A stretch of 33,138 nt of DNA from assembly GCA_031278635.1 (NCBI GenBank), contig JAITKA010000091.1, positions 1 through 33,138 on the forward strand, written 5' to 3'. This DNA is from Deltaproteobacteria bacterium. Lineage in GTDB: Bacteria; Desulfobacterota; Desulfarculia; Adiutricales; Adiutricaceae. A program made the position numbers and the translations under genes. Within the stretch, counting starts at the first letter, position 1. Each line of letters starts with the position of its first letter. The notes beneath the pieces are model-generated. The model was not told where the DNA came from. It saw only the letters and a list, made by a program, of their open reading frames with translations, and did not search any database. Shown here in pieces: positions 8,287 to 16,012 of this stretch.

Positions 8287-10074
8287 ATGAAAGATATTAC
8301 CATAAAAACGGTCTATGGCATCGATTATTACTACTATGAGGAAACCGAGTTAATTGACGGCAAACCAACGGTGGTCAGGAAAAAACGCCTTGGCGCGGTC
8401 GAAGACTTGGCCGCAAAGATTAAGGTCCCGGCAATGCTGTCACGGAAAGAGGAGCTTTTCTCGGAAGAGTTTGAATTTGGGGCGGTCGCGCTTATGTACG
8501 ATCTGGCCAAGAAGCTAAATTTGGTTGACATCATCGATCGCCATGCCACCAATGTCCGCACAGGCCCGTCGGTTGGCTCATACATGGTTGCCGTGGCCAT
8601 ATACTTGGCGGTCGCCCCATCGTCCTCGGGCGATCCCCAGGAGTGGTTCGAGAAAACGTGTCTGCCACTCATGACGGGCATCGGCGGCTTCAGGTTTTCG
8701 CTTCAAAACTTTTGGGCCAAGGCGAGCAAGATCGACAGGGATACCTTACGGGCCACCCTTTTGGGGAGAGTACCCGTGGACTCCATATGGTCCATTGACG
8801 AGGACATCCTATCCAGGGTGAAAGACATTTACGACATCGACGTTTCCAACGTGATTTGCTGCCCGACGAATTCCTTCGCCTACGTCGGCGGGAGGGATGA
8901 TGGCAAACTCACCGCGCCCGGCGGTCACATGCCACAGGAAAAGAAACCTCACGTCGAGACCTTCTACATCGAGGTAAGTACGGATTATTGCATCCCCATT
9001 ACCCATAATGGGGACCCAGGCGCCACGAATTACGCAGAGGAACTCGCCCTTCACGTGGATAGCCGCCAACGTTACTGTAAGCCGATTGTGGGTAAAACGA
9101 ATACCGTCTTGCTGGTTCTTGATCGGGAAAATTTTTGCGGCGATGACGACATTAGGGTCCTGGTAAGCGGGAACGCCTTAAAAAATATACCAGCCGCGGA
9201 GAAAGATATTTACCACTACCTCGGCCTATTAAGGAAATCCCAGGCGGAAAGTTTATGGGCGGTCCCCAAAGGGGAATACGTCCCGCTGATTGGCGACCGG
9301 TTTACGGGACTGAGCGCCTATCGTATGGAGGTTGAGTTTTTTGGGCAACGGCTAACGGGCCTGATCTTCAACGACCCTGGGTTGAAGGAAAGACAAATTG
9401 AGGAAATAAAAATTAACGTCGAAAAAGCGAAGGCGAAATTACAAGACCTGGAAGAAGCGCTGACGAGACGGGCCAAGGGAGGGGACGCCGAAGGGACGGA
9501 GCCCACCGTTGAAAGCGTTGGCGAATGCGTCGAGAATATCCTGAAGGACGAATACGTGAAAGACATCCTCAAATGCGATATTTTCGAAAAAAACAAAAAC
9601 GTGCTTCTGAAATATTCCACATCCGAACAATCATTGGAGCTAATCAGTCGCGATATTTTAGGCAAAACGGCGCTATACACTAACAGGCACGATTACTCAA
9701 ACGAGGAAATAGTTGCGGCCTACCTAACCGCAAGGCATGTGGGGCAAGAGTTTGCCCGGATGGCAGACACCAAGCGCCTGAAGCCCCGGCAAAAGTTCCG
9801 TTGGACCGACAAAAGGATCAAGCTACATATTTTTACCTGCGTCCTCGCCTACCGCCTGCGCGCCCTTTTGATCAAAGACCTGGCCACGCAAGGCATTGAC
9901 ATCGGTATCGATCAATTGATAAGTGAAATGTCCGAGGTAAAGGCGGTCGAGACCGTTTACGGTGGCAAGGAGAGACCGGAAGTGGTTGCCACGCTGACGG
10001 GCGGGAGCGAACTGGCCCAGCGACTGGTGGAGCTATACCGGCTCAGGGAAAAGTATCTGGGTCATACGCTTTAA
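8287..10074 (+). CDS. IS1634/IS4-type transposase-like protein with altered catalytic residues
   Basis: 595 residues from the ATG at 8287, which has AAGGA six bases before it; a TTG at 8263 is also in frame. The length and order of blocks match the IS1634-type transposase group: an N-terminal DNA-binding region, an RNase H-like fold, a coiled-coil insertion (about 360-420) and the C-terminal block with FRWTDKRIKLHIFTCVLAYRL. Compared from memory with the family pattern YDTTNFFTY, LVFDKGN and HVEXAFRXM, the first Asp is C192 (CCPTNSFAYV), the second Asp is kept as D279 (LVLDREN), and the Glu is G486 (HVGQEFARM). The reading frame is otherwise undamaged. It is either a recently inactivated element or a domesticated protein with a DNA-binding role. 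The gene is clearly less GC-rich than the flanking core genes, consistent with transfer. Confidence 0.85.
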   Translation: MKDITIKTVYGIDYYYYEETELIDGKPTVVRKKRLGAVEDLAAKIKVPAMLSRKEELFSEEFEFGAVALMYDLAKKLNLVDIIDRHATNVRTGPSVGSYMVAVAIYLAVAPSSSGDPQEWFEKTCLPLMTGIGGFRFSLQNFWAKASKIDRDTLRATLLGRVPVDSIWSIDEDILSRVKDIYDIDVSNVICCPTNSFAYVGGRDDGKLTAPGGHMPQEKKPHVETFYIEVSTDYCIPITHNGDPGATNYAEELALHVDSRQRYCKPIVGKTNTVLLVLDRENFCGDDDIRVLVSGNALKNIPAAEKDIYHYLGLLRKSQAESLWAVPKGEYVPLIGDRFTGLSAYRMEVEFFGQRLTGLIFNDPGLKERQIEEIKINVEKAKAKLQDLEEALTRRAKGGDAEGTEPTVESVGECVENILKDEYVKDILKCDIFEKNKNVLLKYSTSEQSLELISRDILGKTALYTNRHDYSNEEIVAAYLTARHVGQEFARMADTKRLKPRQKFRWTDKRIKLHIFTCVLAYRLRALLIKDLATQGIDIGIDQLISEMSEVKAVETVYGGKERPEVVATLTGGSELAQRLVELYRLREKYLGHTL

Positions 10075-10085
10075 AGGGAACATTT

Positions 10086-10119
10086 AAAAAAGCGTGGCAC
10101 CGCCTGCCAGGCGGTGCCA
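10086..10119 (-). terminator. Rho-independent terminator of the small minus-strand gene
   Basis: A perfect 12-bp stem (10095-10106 with 10108-10119) closes over one unpaired base, so in RNA the inner pairs open to form the loop. On the minus strand it is followed by CGC and then six U. It lies 48 nt beyond the stop of the small gene at 10167. It could also block read-through from the converging transposase-like gene. Confidence 0.75.
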
Positions 10120-10166
10120 TGCCCAATCTGCGCAAAGCTTACCCACTTTACGATAAAGTTTAATTT

Positions 10167-10397
10167 TTACTGCTCTTTTCCTAAAATTATGATCACTTTT
10201 TTTACATAATCCTTTTCTAACATCGTTACTTTATCGTTTAGCTCACTTGCCAATTCTTCAACGGTAGATATCGTAGATGTATTGACATCATTATCCAATA
10301 TAAATTTAATTTTTGCATAGTAAGCTTCATATAGCTCTTTAACACGGCCCTGTAATATTTTCGTTTCGGCATTTAGGGCCTTTTTAACGTCACTCAT
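10167..10397 (-). CDS. Small helical hypothetical protein in the transposase island
   Basis: 76 residues, family not recognised. The ATG at 10397 (MSDVKKALN) has GGAGG eight bases upstream, which decides the start over an in-frame ATG at 10412. The protein is almost all predicted helix with heptad-like spacing (KILQGRVKELYEAYYAKIKFIL and VEELASELNDKVTMLEKDY), so it may form a coiled coil. It has no Cys, no signal peptide and no membrane segment. The coding region is AT-rich, unlike the core genes. It has its own Shine-Dalgarno site and its own terminator, so it is a complete independent unit rather than a shadow frame. It lies between two transposase-like genes. Possible roles are a cargo gene, a regulator or a small antitoxin-like protein; nothing in the sequence decides between them. 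Confidence 0.7.
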   Translation of the reverse strand: MSDVKKALNAETKILQGRVKELYEAYYAKIKFILDNDVNTSTISTVEELASELNDKVTMLEKDYVKKVIIILGKEQ

Positions 10398-10520
10398 GGT
10401 TACATCCTCCACGAAAATTTATAGCGGCCACAAAACCGGCTTGGACGGGATGCCTTTTTTTAACTCTTTTTGTAAAGCGCTGTCAACGGAAAAGCTTTCC
10501 AACCAACTTTCAAAGCGCCA

Positions 10521-10570
10521 CGGCTCAGCCCGTAAAGCCGCGGCTTTACGGGCTGAGCCGATGTTTTTTT
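10521..10570 (+). terminator. 40-nt perfect palindrome with U-run (terminator or element end)
   Basis: 10521-10540 and 10541-10560 are exact reverse complements, forming a 20-bp hairpin. On the plus strand seven T follow at 10564-10570. It lies 28 nt beyond the stop of the minus-strand transposase-like gene, which reads into it from the other side without a good U-run. It may be a terminator facing outward transcription or a structural end of an element. Confidence 0.65.
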
Positions 10571-10588
10571 CGCAAGCGAAGCCGGTGG

Positions 10589-12241
10589 TCAGGGGGCCTT
10601 CTTGGCGGCGTAGTCCTTGACGTCTTCCTCGCCGAGTTTGAAGGCCTTAAGTATTTCGCGCTGGGTTTCGGTCAGCGGGGTCATGAGCGTTTTGCCGCCG
10701 GGCGCCTTGACCAGCCGAATTCTCTCCATCTCGGTCATGACGTTGTTTATGCCCCAGTCACGCTTTTTCATTAAATCCGCCAGTTTGTTGCCAATCTCTG
10801 AGACTACGGTTAGCGAAATGAAGGAACAAAACAGTTTGCCCTCGGTCGTGTCGCCATGCGGGGGTCCAAAATCCGTCATTTCCGCCGTATCTATGCGGTA
10901 CATTACGTCGGAAAAGGATTTCTCGATCAAAGCTTTGCGGCGGTAGGCGTCCAGGACCCCGGCGAGGCCGAGGTCCGAGTTGGTTAGGAGGCAGGAGAAG
11001 CCGGCGTCCTTGACCGCCTCTTCCATCTTGCCAAGATCGCGCTTAAATATCGGGGAACCATCCCCATCGAGGGAAACCGATGGAAAGGCCCCGTACCGTT
11101 TAGGCCCTCGCCCAGGCGATTCCCTGAGCCGCGAGAGGGTTTGCTCCAGCGATTCGATGGAACGAAACAGATCCTCCCGTTCAAGGGCGGCCAATTCTGG
11201 CGAATGGTAAATATTCATGGTACACGCCGTTCCATGGAAGCGACCCTTATGCGAGACGGCATAGAGCCCAGGGGCGATGCGATTGCGCCTCGATAATATG
11301 CCGGCCCTCACCGGCTCTATGGCCGCCCGGGCCGTCTCTCCCCGGGGCGGAACCCCCAGGATGAAGGCATGGTTTTCCGCGGCCAAGGACTTGACGTTTG
11401 GGGTGGAGCAGAGGCTTGGGCCAAGAACGATCGGCGCGCCCGAAACGCCCAGCCCGGGATTGTGAGCCAGAATGTCCCGTGGGGGCAATTTGCCAACGAT
11501 TGTGGCAGGGTAGGTGAGATAGAAGGCGGGAAGGCCGGAATTTTGGGAAAAAAAGCAGCCAAGGCCGAATCGGGGCGGGCGATCCCCGTCCCCGCCGCGG
11601 CCCCATTCGCCATCGATTACGTCTTTCGGGCATCGCGAAAAGACGGGTACGTGGTAGGCGAGGCACTTGCCCGGGGGATTTCTTTCGGCCCACTTCCCGA
11701 AAAACGACATCCGCTTGCCGGGGGTGACGGAGGCGAAGGGGCCAAGGGCCGCGCTTGGCCCCAGAGGCTCCGGCGACAGGGTGAACCCTTGGCGATAGTC
11801 GGGGAATCCCTCGAGGTCGTTGCCCCTCGCGGCCATGTATAGGGCCACCGTTTGGATGGGCTCGGGGGCCCCAAGGCACTCGTTAAGGATTTCGCCCAGG
11901 CCCAGGGAGGCCATGACGCGCCCAAACAGGAACTCGGCCCCGAAAGAGCGGATCGAGTCGCTCGCGGGCAGGATCGCGGGGTTTTCCTGGGAAGCGCCGC
12001 CCGCCTGCGGAAAATTGGGGTTTTGTTGGGAAGTTCCATAATATTCCCAGTACCTTGCGTTGGGAATAAGTTTGTTGGTCGTTAAATCCAGTTTCCCGAT
12101 GTTTACCCTGTCGTTGGTGGGTTGCCCTTTCCCGTTTCGATAGGAGCGCAGGACCTTGTAGACGGCCGGGTAGGCGCCTGACCTGCGAACGACGACGCCT
12201 TTCGCCGGGACCGGCACTTGAACCTTCGGGTTAAGGGTCAT
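10589..12241 (-). CDS. Second IS1634/IS4-type transposase-like protein, different lineage, altered catalytic residues
   Basis: 550 residues. AGGAGG stands six bases before the ATG at 12241. The N-terminus (YRNGKGQPTNDRVNIGKLD) and C-terminus (LDAYRRKALIEKSFSDVM, EGKLFCSFISLTVVSEIG) match the IS4/IS1634-like group of transposases that starts with a short SH3-like entry region. Aligned by eye to the family patterns YDITSFSSY and VLDRGFFSXXN, the first Asp is H197 (AYHVPVFS) and the second is G274 (VLGPSLCSTPN), while the Glu E440 is kept. No frameshift or stop interrupts it, and the alternative frames read worse, so this is missense change and not a broken frame. It shares no close sequence with the transposase-like protein at 8287-10074. 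It converges on that gene, with the small gene between them. Confidence 0.8.
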   Translation of the reverse strand: MTLNPKVQVPVPAKGVVVRRSGAYPAVYKVLRSYRNGKGQPTNDRVNIGKLDLTTNKLIPNARYWEYYGTSQQNPNFPQAGGASQENPAILPASDSIRSFGAEFLFGRVMASLGLGEILNECLGAPEPIQTVALYMAARGNDLEGFPDYRQGFTLSPEPLGPSAALGPFASVTPGKRMSFFGKWAERNPPGKCLAYHVPVFSRCPKDVIDGEWGRGGDGDRPPRFGLGCFFSQNSGLPAFYLTYPATIVGKLPPRDILAHNPGLGVSGAPIVLGPSLCSTPNVKSLAAENHAFILGVPPRGETARAAIEPVRAGILSRRNRIAPGLYAVSHKGRFHGTACTMNIYHSPELAALEREDLFRSIESLEQTLSRLRESPGRGPKRYGAFPSVSLDGDGSPIFKRDLGKMEEAVKDAGFSCLLTNSDLGLAGVLDAYRRKALIEKSFSDVMYRIDTAEMTDFGPPHGDTTEGKLFCSFISLTVVSEIGNKLADLMKKRDWGINNVMTEMERIRLVKAPGGKTLMTPLTETQREILKAFKLGEEDVKDYAAKKAP

Positions 12242-12314
12242 GGTGGCCCTCCTGGTTTGATCCGCCCCCCCCGGAAGTGGTTATCGGCGATATCGGCAAG
12301 CGATATAGGCTTTT

Positions 12315-12324
12315 GGGGGGGGGG
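12315..12324. repeat. Run of ten G upstream of the second transposase-like gene
   Basis: A homopolymeric G tract of ten bases lies 73 nt upstream of the ATG at 12241, inside the 179-bp gap before prmC. Near it are direct repeats of GCGATAT (about 12287 and 12300). The gap holds no gene. Confidence 0.7.
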
Positions 12325-12420
12325 ATATTTTCGTCTTTATTTTTGGGCAGTCGGGTTGGGGGCTTTTGAAAACGGGGGCATTCGCCGCCCGGGTATGGGT
12401 TTGGCGGCGAGGGCTTTGGG

Positions 12421-13404
12421 TTAGGCTTGGTTTCTGGCCACGAATATCCTGGCCTTCGAGGAGAAATCCAGGAGCGGCTCCAGGGGGACGAGGCCCGCGG
12501 CCTGGGTCAGCTTGTTTAGCTTGGCCACGGAGTCGGGCCAGATCTCCAAGAGGAGGTGGCCGCCTTGTTTTATGGCCGGCTTGACCGTGGAGATGAGCCG
12601 GGCGATGAGGTCGAGGCCCTCGGGGCCGCCCCTCAGGGCCAGCTTGGGCTCGAAGTTGGCCACGTCCGGGGACAGGGTGGCCATGTCGGCGTCGGGGATG
12701 TAGGGGAGATTGGCGCAAACGACATCGAAGGCCTTGCCGGAGAGGGGCTCGGCCAGGTTGCCCTGGCGGAAAAAGACCCGGTCCGCGAGGTTGTGTTTTT
12801 TGGCGTTTTCCTGGGCCACCTTCAGGGCCTCGGGGCTTACGTCGGTAGCCAAGACCCGCAGGGTTTGGTGGGCCGAGAGGAGGGCCAGGGCGATGGCCCC
12901 GGAACCGGTCCCGATGTCGGCGGCCAAGGGTTGGGCCGGGGCGGCGGGGGTTTCGTCCGCCGGCGCGGGGCTTTCGGGCGGGGCCTCGGGGTTGGCGAAG
13001 CCCTCGGCGTTGGGGGCGGTGTCGAGGCCCTGGGAGGGCTTTTTCTCGTCTTTGGTGCCCCTGCGCAGGAGCCTTAGGGCCTCGTCGACCAGGTGCTCGG
13101 TCTCGGGCCTGGGGATCAGGGTGGCCGGGGTCACGGCGAGATCCAGGCCGTAAAATTCCTTATGGCCAAGGATGTAGGCCACGGGCTCGTGGGAGCCCCG
13201 GCGGCGGACCAGTTCCCGGTAGGCGGTTATCTCCTGGGGGGTGAGGACCCGCTCGAAGTTCACGTAGAGGTTGACCCTGTTTAGCTTGAGGACGCGGCTA
13301 AGGAGCAGCTCGGCCTCAAGCCTGGGGCAGGAGGGGTCTTTTTTCGCGAGATAATCGGTCGTGGTGACCAGGATCTCGGCCACGGTCCAGGAGCGTTCAG
13401 CCAT
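12421..13404 (-). CDS. prmC: Release factor glutamine methyltransferase PrmC (HemK)
   Basis: 327 residues from the ATG at 13404, which overlaps the prfA stop in ATGGCTGA (8 nt). An in-frame ATG at 13479 lies well inside prfA and is less likely. Residues 1-115 are the helical substrate-binding domain, including PVAYILGHKEFYGLDLAVTP and LIPRPETEHLV. Residues 160-327 are the class I methyltransferase domain with the SAM loop DIGTGSGAIAL (163-173) and ATDVSPEAL. The catalytic tetrapeptide that binds the target glutamine reads NLPY (232-235) where most PrmC proteins have NPPY. An Ala/Pro/Glu-rich insertion of about 45 residues (116-158) separates the domains. The enzyme methylates the Gln of the GGQ motif of release factors, and its substrate gene prfA is directly upstream. 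Confidence 0.95.
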   Translation of the reverse strand: MAERSWTVAEILVTTTDYLAKKDPSCPRLEAELLLSRVLKLNRVNLYVNFERVLTPQEITAYRELVRRRGSHEPVAYILGHKEFYGLDLAVTPATLIPRPETEHLVDEALRLLRRGTKDEKKPSQGLDTAPNAEGFANPEAPPESPAPADETPAAPAQPLAADIGTGSGAIALALLSAHQTLRVLATDVSPEALKVAQENAKKHNLADRVFFRQGNLAEPLSGKAFDVVCANLPYIPDADMATLSPDVANFEPKLALRGGPEGLDLIARLISTVKPAIKQGGHLLLEIWPDSVAKLNKLTQAAGLVPLEPLLDFSSKARIFVARNQA

Positions 13405-14488
13405 TCGATAAGCCCGAGTTGGCCAAAAGCTTGGCCTGAAAATGGATGCCGATTTGGGTGATGAGCTCGGTGAGGTCACCGTCCAGGATTTCGGCTAGCC
13501 GGTAGAGGGTCAGGCCTATGCGGTGGTCGGTGACCCGCCCCTGGGAATAATTGTACGTGCGAATCCGTTCGCTGCGGTCGCCGGTGCCGACCTGTTCGCG
13601 GCGCTCGTCGCTGATTTTTTGCCTCTGCTCCATGTTGGCCTTGTCCATGAGCCTCGCCCTTAGGATCTTTAGGGCTTTATGCTTGTTTTTGAGCTGGGAT
13701 TTCTCGTCCTGGATGGCCACGACGAGGCCAGAGGGCAGGTGGGTGACCCGGACGGCGGAGTCGGTGGTGTTGACGCTTTGGCCGCCTGGGCCCGAGGAGC
13801 GGTAAACGTCGACCCTGATGTCCTCGGGCCTGAAATCCACGTCAACCTCCTCGGCCTCTGGCAGGACGGCCACGGTGACGGTCGAGGTGTGGACCCGGCC
13901 CTGGGACTCGGTGGCCGGGATCCTCTGGACCCGGTGGACCCCGCTTTCGTACTTTAGGTTGCTGTAGACCCCGTCGCCCTCGATGAGGAATATTATTTCC
14001 TTGAAACCGGCCCCGGGCCCGCTGGAGGGGTTGGAGCTCAGGGTCTCGCAGCGCCAGCGCTTGGTCTCGGCGTAGCGGCTGTACATGCGAAAGAGATCGG
14101 CCGCGAACAGGGCCGCCTCGTCGCCGCCGGTCCCGGCCCTGATCTCCAGGATGGTGTTCTTCTCGTCGTTGGGATCCTTGGGCAGCAAAAGGGATTTCAG
14201 TTCCTGGCTGGCGGTCTGGAGGCTCTCGCCGAGCTCGTTTAGCTCGCTCTGGGCCATCTCCCTTACCTCGCCGTTGGGGTCGGCCAGCAGGGTTTTGGTC
14301 CCGACGATATCGTCCTCGATTTTCCTTAGCCTATGCCATACCTCCAGGATGCGGCCCAGCTCGGCGAAACGCCTGGCCGAGGCGGCGTAGGCCTTCTGGT
14401 CGCGCACCAAATCCGGGCTCTGGAGCTCTTGCTCCAGGGACGTGTAGCGGGTTTCGAGTTCGCTTAATTCCGTTGCATCGAAAGACAT
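13397..14488 (-). CDS. prfA: Peptide chain release factor 1
   Basis: 363 residues, normal length. The tripeptide anticodon motif PAT that reads UAA and UAG stop codons is at 191-193 (RIPATESQGRVHTS). The peptidyl-tRNA hydrolysis motif GGQ is at 235-237 in SSGPGGQSVNTTDSAVRVTH. The C-terminal block TYNYSQGRVTDHRIGLTLY is typical, with Ser where Pro is usual. PAT rather than SPF identifies RF1 and not RF2. The protein is cytoplasmic, acts in translation termination and is the substrate of PrmC encoded by the overlapping downstream gene. The ribosome site before the ATG at 14488 is weak (GGA). Confidence 0.97.
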   Translation of the reverse strand: MSFDATELSELETRYTSLEQELQSPDLVRDQKAYAASARRFAELGRILEVWHRLRKIEDDIVGTKTLLADPNGEVREMAQSELNELGESLQTASQELKSLLLPKDPNDEKNTILEIRAGTGGDEAALFAADLFRMYSRYAETKRWRCETLSSNPSSGPGAGFKEIIFLIEGDGVYSNLKYESGVHRVQRIPATESQGRVHTSTVTVAVLPEAEEVDVDFRPEDIRVDVYRSSGPGGQSVNTTDSAVRVTHLPSGLVVAIQDEKSQLKNKHKALKILRARLMDKANMEQRQKISDERREQVGTGDRSERIRTYNYSQGRVTDHRIGLTLYRLAEILDGDLTELITQIGIHFQAKLLANSGLSNG

Positions 14489-14566
14489 GGCAGATCCGTG
14501 AAAATTATTTTGTGGTCCGTTAAATCACCAAATTGGCTGGGTTCCGGGCGGGCCTGGCCCGATGGG

Positions 14567-15727
14567 CTAGGCGCCGGGGGCTGTTTTGCCGGGCAAGACG
14601 GCCGTAAGGGACCTGAAGGCCACCTCCAGCATGGAATCGTCGGGCTTGCGGGTGGTCAGGCGCTGCAGGAGGAGCCCCGGCCAAACCATGGCCCGCCATA
14701 CCGGCCCCGAGTTCGGCCTGGAGGCCAGTTTGGTGACCTCGTAGGCCATGGCCGCCAAAAGCGGGGTAAGCAAAATCTTTATCCCCACCCCGGCCAAAAT
14801 CCTTGGCACGCGGCTTAAGCCGTCAAAGGAAGGCAGGAGGGGAAAGACAATGGCGAAAAAGAGTAAGCTGGCCGCCAAGACCAAAAAAAGGAAGGCCGTG
14901 CCGCAACGGCGGTGCCAGGTGGGGAAGGCCTTGGCGGAGCTTGGCTCCAGCGGGAGCCCGGCCTCGTAGACGTGTATGGCTTGGTGTTCGGCGCCATGGT
15001 AGGCGTAAACCCTTGCTATGTCCGGAATCAGCCCGATCAGGTAAATATAGGCCAGGAATATCCCGAACTTTAACAGGCCGTCCAGTAGATGGAAGAGAAA
15101 GGTCGACTCGTCGAAGCCGCCAATCTGGCCCAGCCAGAAGCTCAAGACGTGCGGCAAGGCCACGAAAAGGACCACGCCCAGGCCTATGCCCACGGTCAGC
15201 CCGAGCACGATCTCCAGGGTATGGGACTTCTTGGCCTCGGCCCCGGGCTTCGCCTTGGCCAAGTCCGGGGCCTCGGGCGGGGAAACGATGCCGTTTTTGG
15301 CGTCCTTTAGGGCTTTTTTCTCGGCCTTTTTGGCTTTTTCTTGCTCCTCTATGCTGGAGACGGCAACCTCGGTCGAGTAATTTAGAGCCTTGATGCCCAG
15401 AACCAGGGACTCGAGGAGGACCGCGAGGCCGCGGAGGAAGGGGTACTTCCAGGGCGCCCGGCGGTTCCAGGCCTTGTGGGGCTTGGTCTGGCCGGTAATG
15501 CCACCGTCGGGTTCCCTGACCATGACGGCCCAGCTGTCGCGGCCCCTCATCATGACCCCCTCGATGACCGCCTGGCCCCCGACGTTTTTCTGGGGCTCGG
15601 GCTGGCCGTCCGCGACCCCGGGGGGCGCGGGAGGGGCGTCCCCGGGGGGCGCCGATTGGGCGCTTAAAACCGCGTTGGGTAAAACCAAAAGAGCTTTTTT
15701 CAAAGCTCTTTCAATCCAGGTCGTCAT
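14567..15727 (-). CDS. DUF1385 family membrane protein (YqhQ-like)
   Basis: 386 residues. The N-terminal 48 residues are an Ala/Pro-rich cytoplasmic tail. The family signature GGQAVIEGVMMRG follows at 50-62, and later come YAYHGAEHQAIHVYE and WHRRCGTAFLF, which hold the conserved His, Glu and Cys. Hydrophobic segments at about 170-195, 215-240, 280-300 and 315-335 indicate several membrane passes. A Lys/Ala/Glu-rich charged insertion lies at about 125-165. The biochemical role of the family is unknown; the conserved HGAEH block suggests metal binding. In many Firmicutes and Desulfobacterota this gene lies between rpmE and prfA, as here, so the neighbourhood confirms the assignment without explaining the function. 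Confidence 0.9.
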   Translation of the reverse strand: MTTWIERALKKALLVLPNAVLSAQSAPPGDAPPAPPGVADGQPEPQKNVGGQAVIEGVMMRGRDSWAVMVREPDGGITGQTKPHKAWNRRAPWKYPFLRGLAVLLESLVLGIKALNYSTEVAVSSIEEQEKAKKAEKKALKDAKNGIVSPPEAPDLAKAKPGAEAKKSHTLEIVLGLTVGIGLGVVLFVALPHVLSFWLGQIGGFDESTFLFHLLDGLLKFGIFLAYIYLIGLIPDIARVYAYHGAEHQAIHVYEAGLPLEPSSAKAFPTWHRRCGTAFLFLVLAASLLFFAIVFPLLPSFDGLSRVPRILAGVGIKILLTPLLAAMAYEVTKLASRPNSGPVWRAMVWPGLLLQRLTTRKPDDSMLEVAFRSLTAVLPGKTAPGA

Positions 15728-15767
15728 TGGGGATACAGCCTCGGGTGTCGCGTTCGGCCTACGGGGC

Positions 15768-15995
15768 TTACTTCTTTTTCTTGGAAGTCGGCTTCGGGGT
15801 GTTGGCGTACTTGCGCTGGAAGCGCTCGACGCGGCCGGCGGTGTCGACGAGCTTCTGCTTGCCGGTGAAGAAGGGGTGGCAAGCCGAGCAAATCTCGACC
15901 TTGATGCCGTCCAGGACCGAACCGGTGGTGAACTCGTTCCCGCAGGCGCAAACGGCGGTAATTTCCTTATAGTTGGGGTGAATTTCTTTCTTCAT
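15768..15995 (-). CDS. rpmE: 50S ribosomal protein L31 (zinc-binding type)
   Basis: 75 residues from the ATG at 15995, giving the family-typical start [19 protein letters not shown]. An ATG at 16001 would add only Met-Ala. Four cysteines (C16, C18, C36, C39) in CACG and ICSACHPFF form the zinc site, so this is the C+ type of L31. [20 protein letters not shown] is the strongly conserved core, and the Lys-rich tail is usual. L31 sits at the bridge between the ribosomal subunits. There is no ordinary Shine-Dalgarno sequence in front of either ATG. The nearest one (AGGAGG, 16020-16025) is placed for a tiny upstream frame that ends on the L31 start, noted separately. Confidence 0.95.
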   Translation of the reverse strand: MKKEIHPNYKEITAVCACGNEFTTGSVLDGIKVEICSACHPFFTGKQKLVDTAGRVERFQRKYANTPKPTSKKKK

Positions 15996-16012
15996 AGCCA
16001 TCCCGCCCGCAT
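15992..16012 (-). other. Possible six-codon minigene coupled to rpmE
   Basis: An ATG at 16012 lies 7 nt after AGGAGG (16020-16025) and opens a frame of six codons (Met-Arg-Ala-Gly-Trp-Leu) ending in TGA. That TGA overlaps the ATG of rpmE at 15995 in ATGA. This is the layout of translational coupling. It may be chance, but it is the only well-spaced ribosome site for rpmE. Confidence 0.3.

Noticed and set aside
8030-10130. Terminal inverted repeats of an insertion sequence
   Set aside because: No matching pair of ends or target-site duplication could be found by eye around either transposase-like gene.
11247-12039. Alternative minus-strand frames inside the second transposase-like gene, as evidence of frameshift
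   Set aside because: They read as low-complexity Arg/Pro-rich sequence, while the main frame follows the family pattern throughout.
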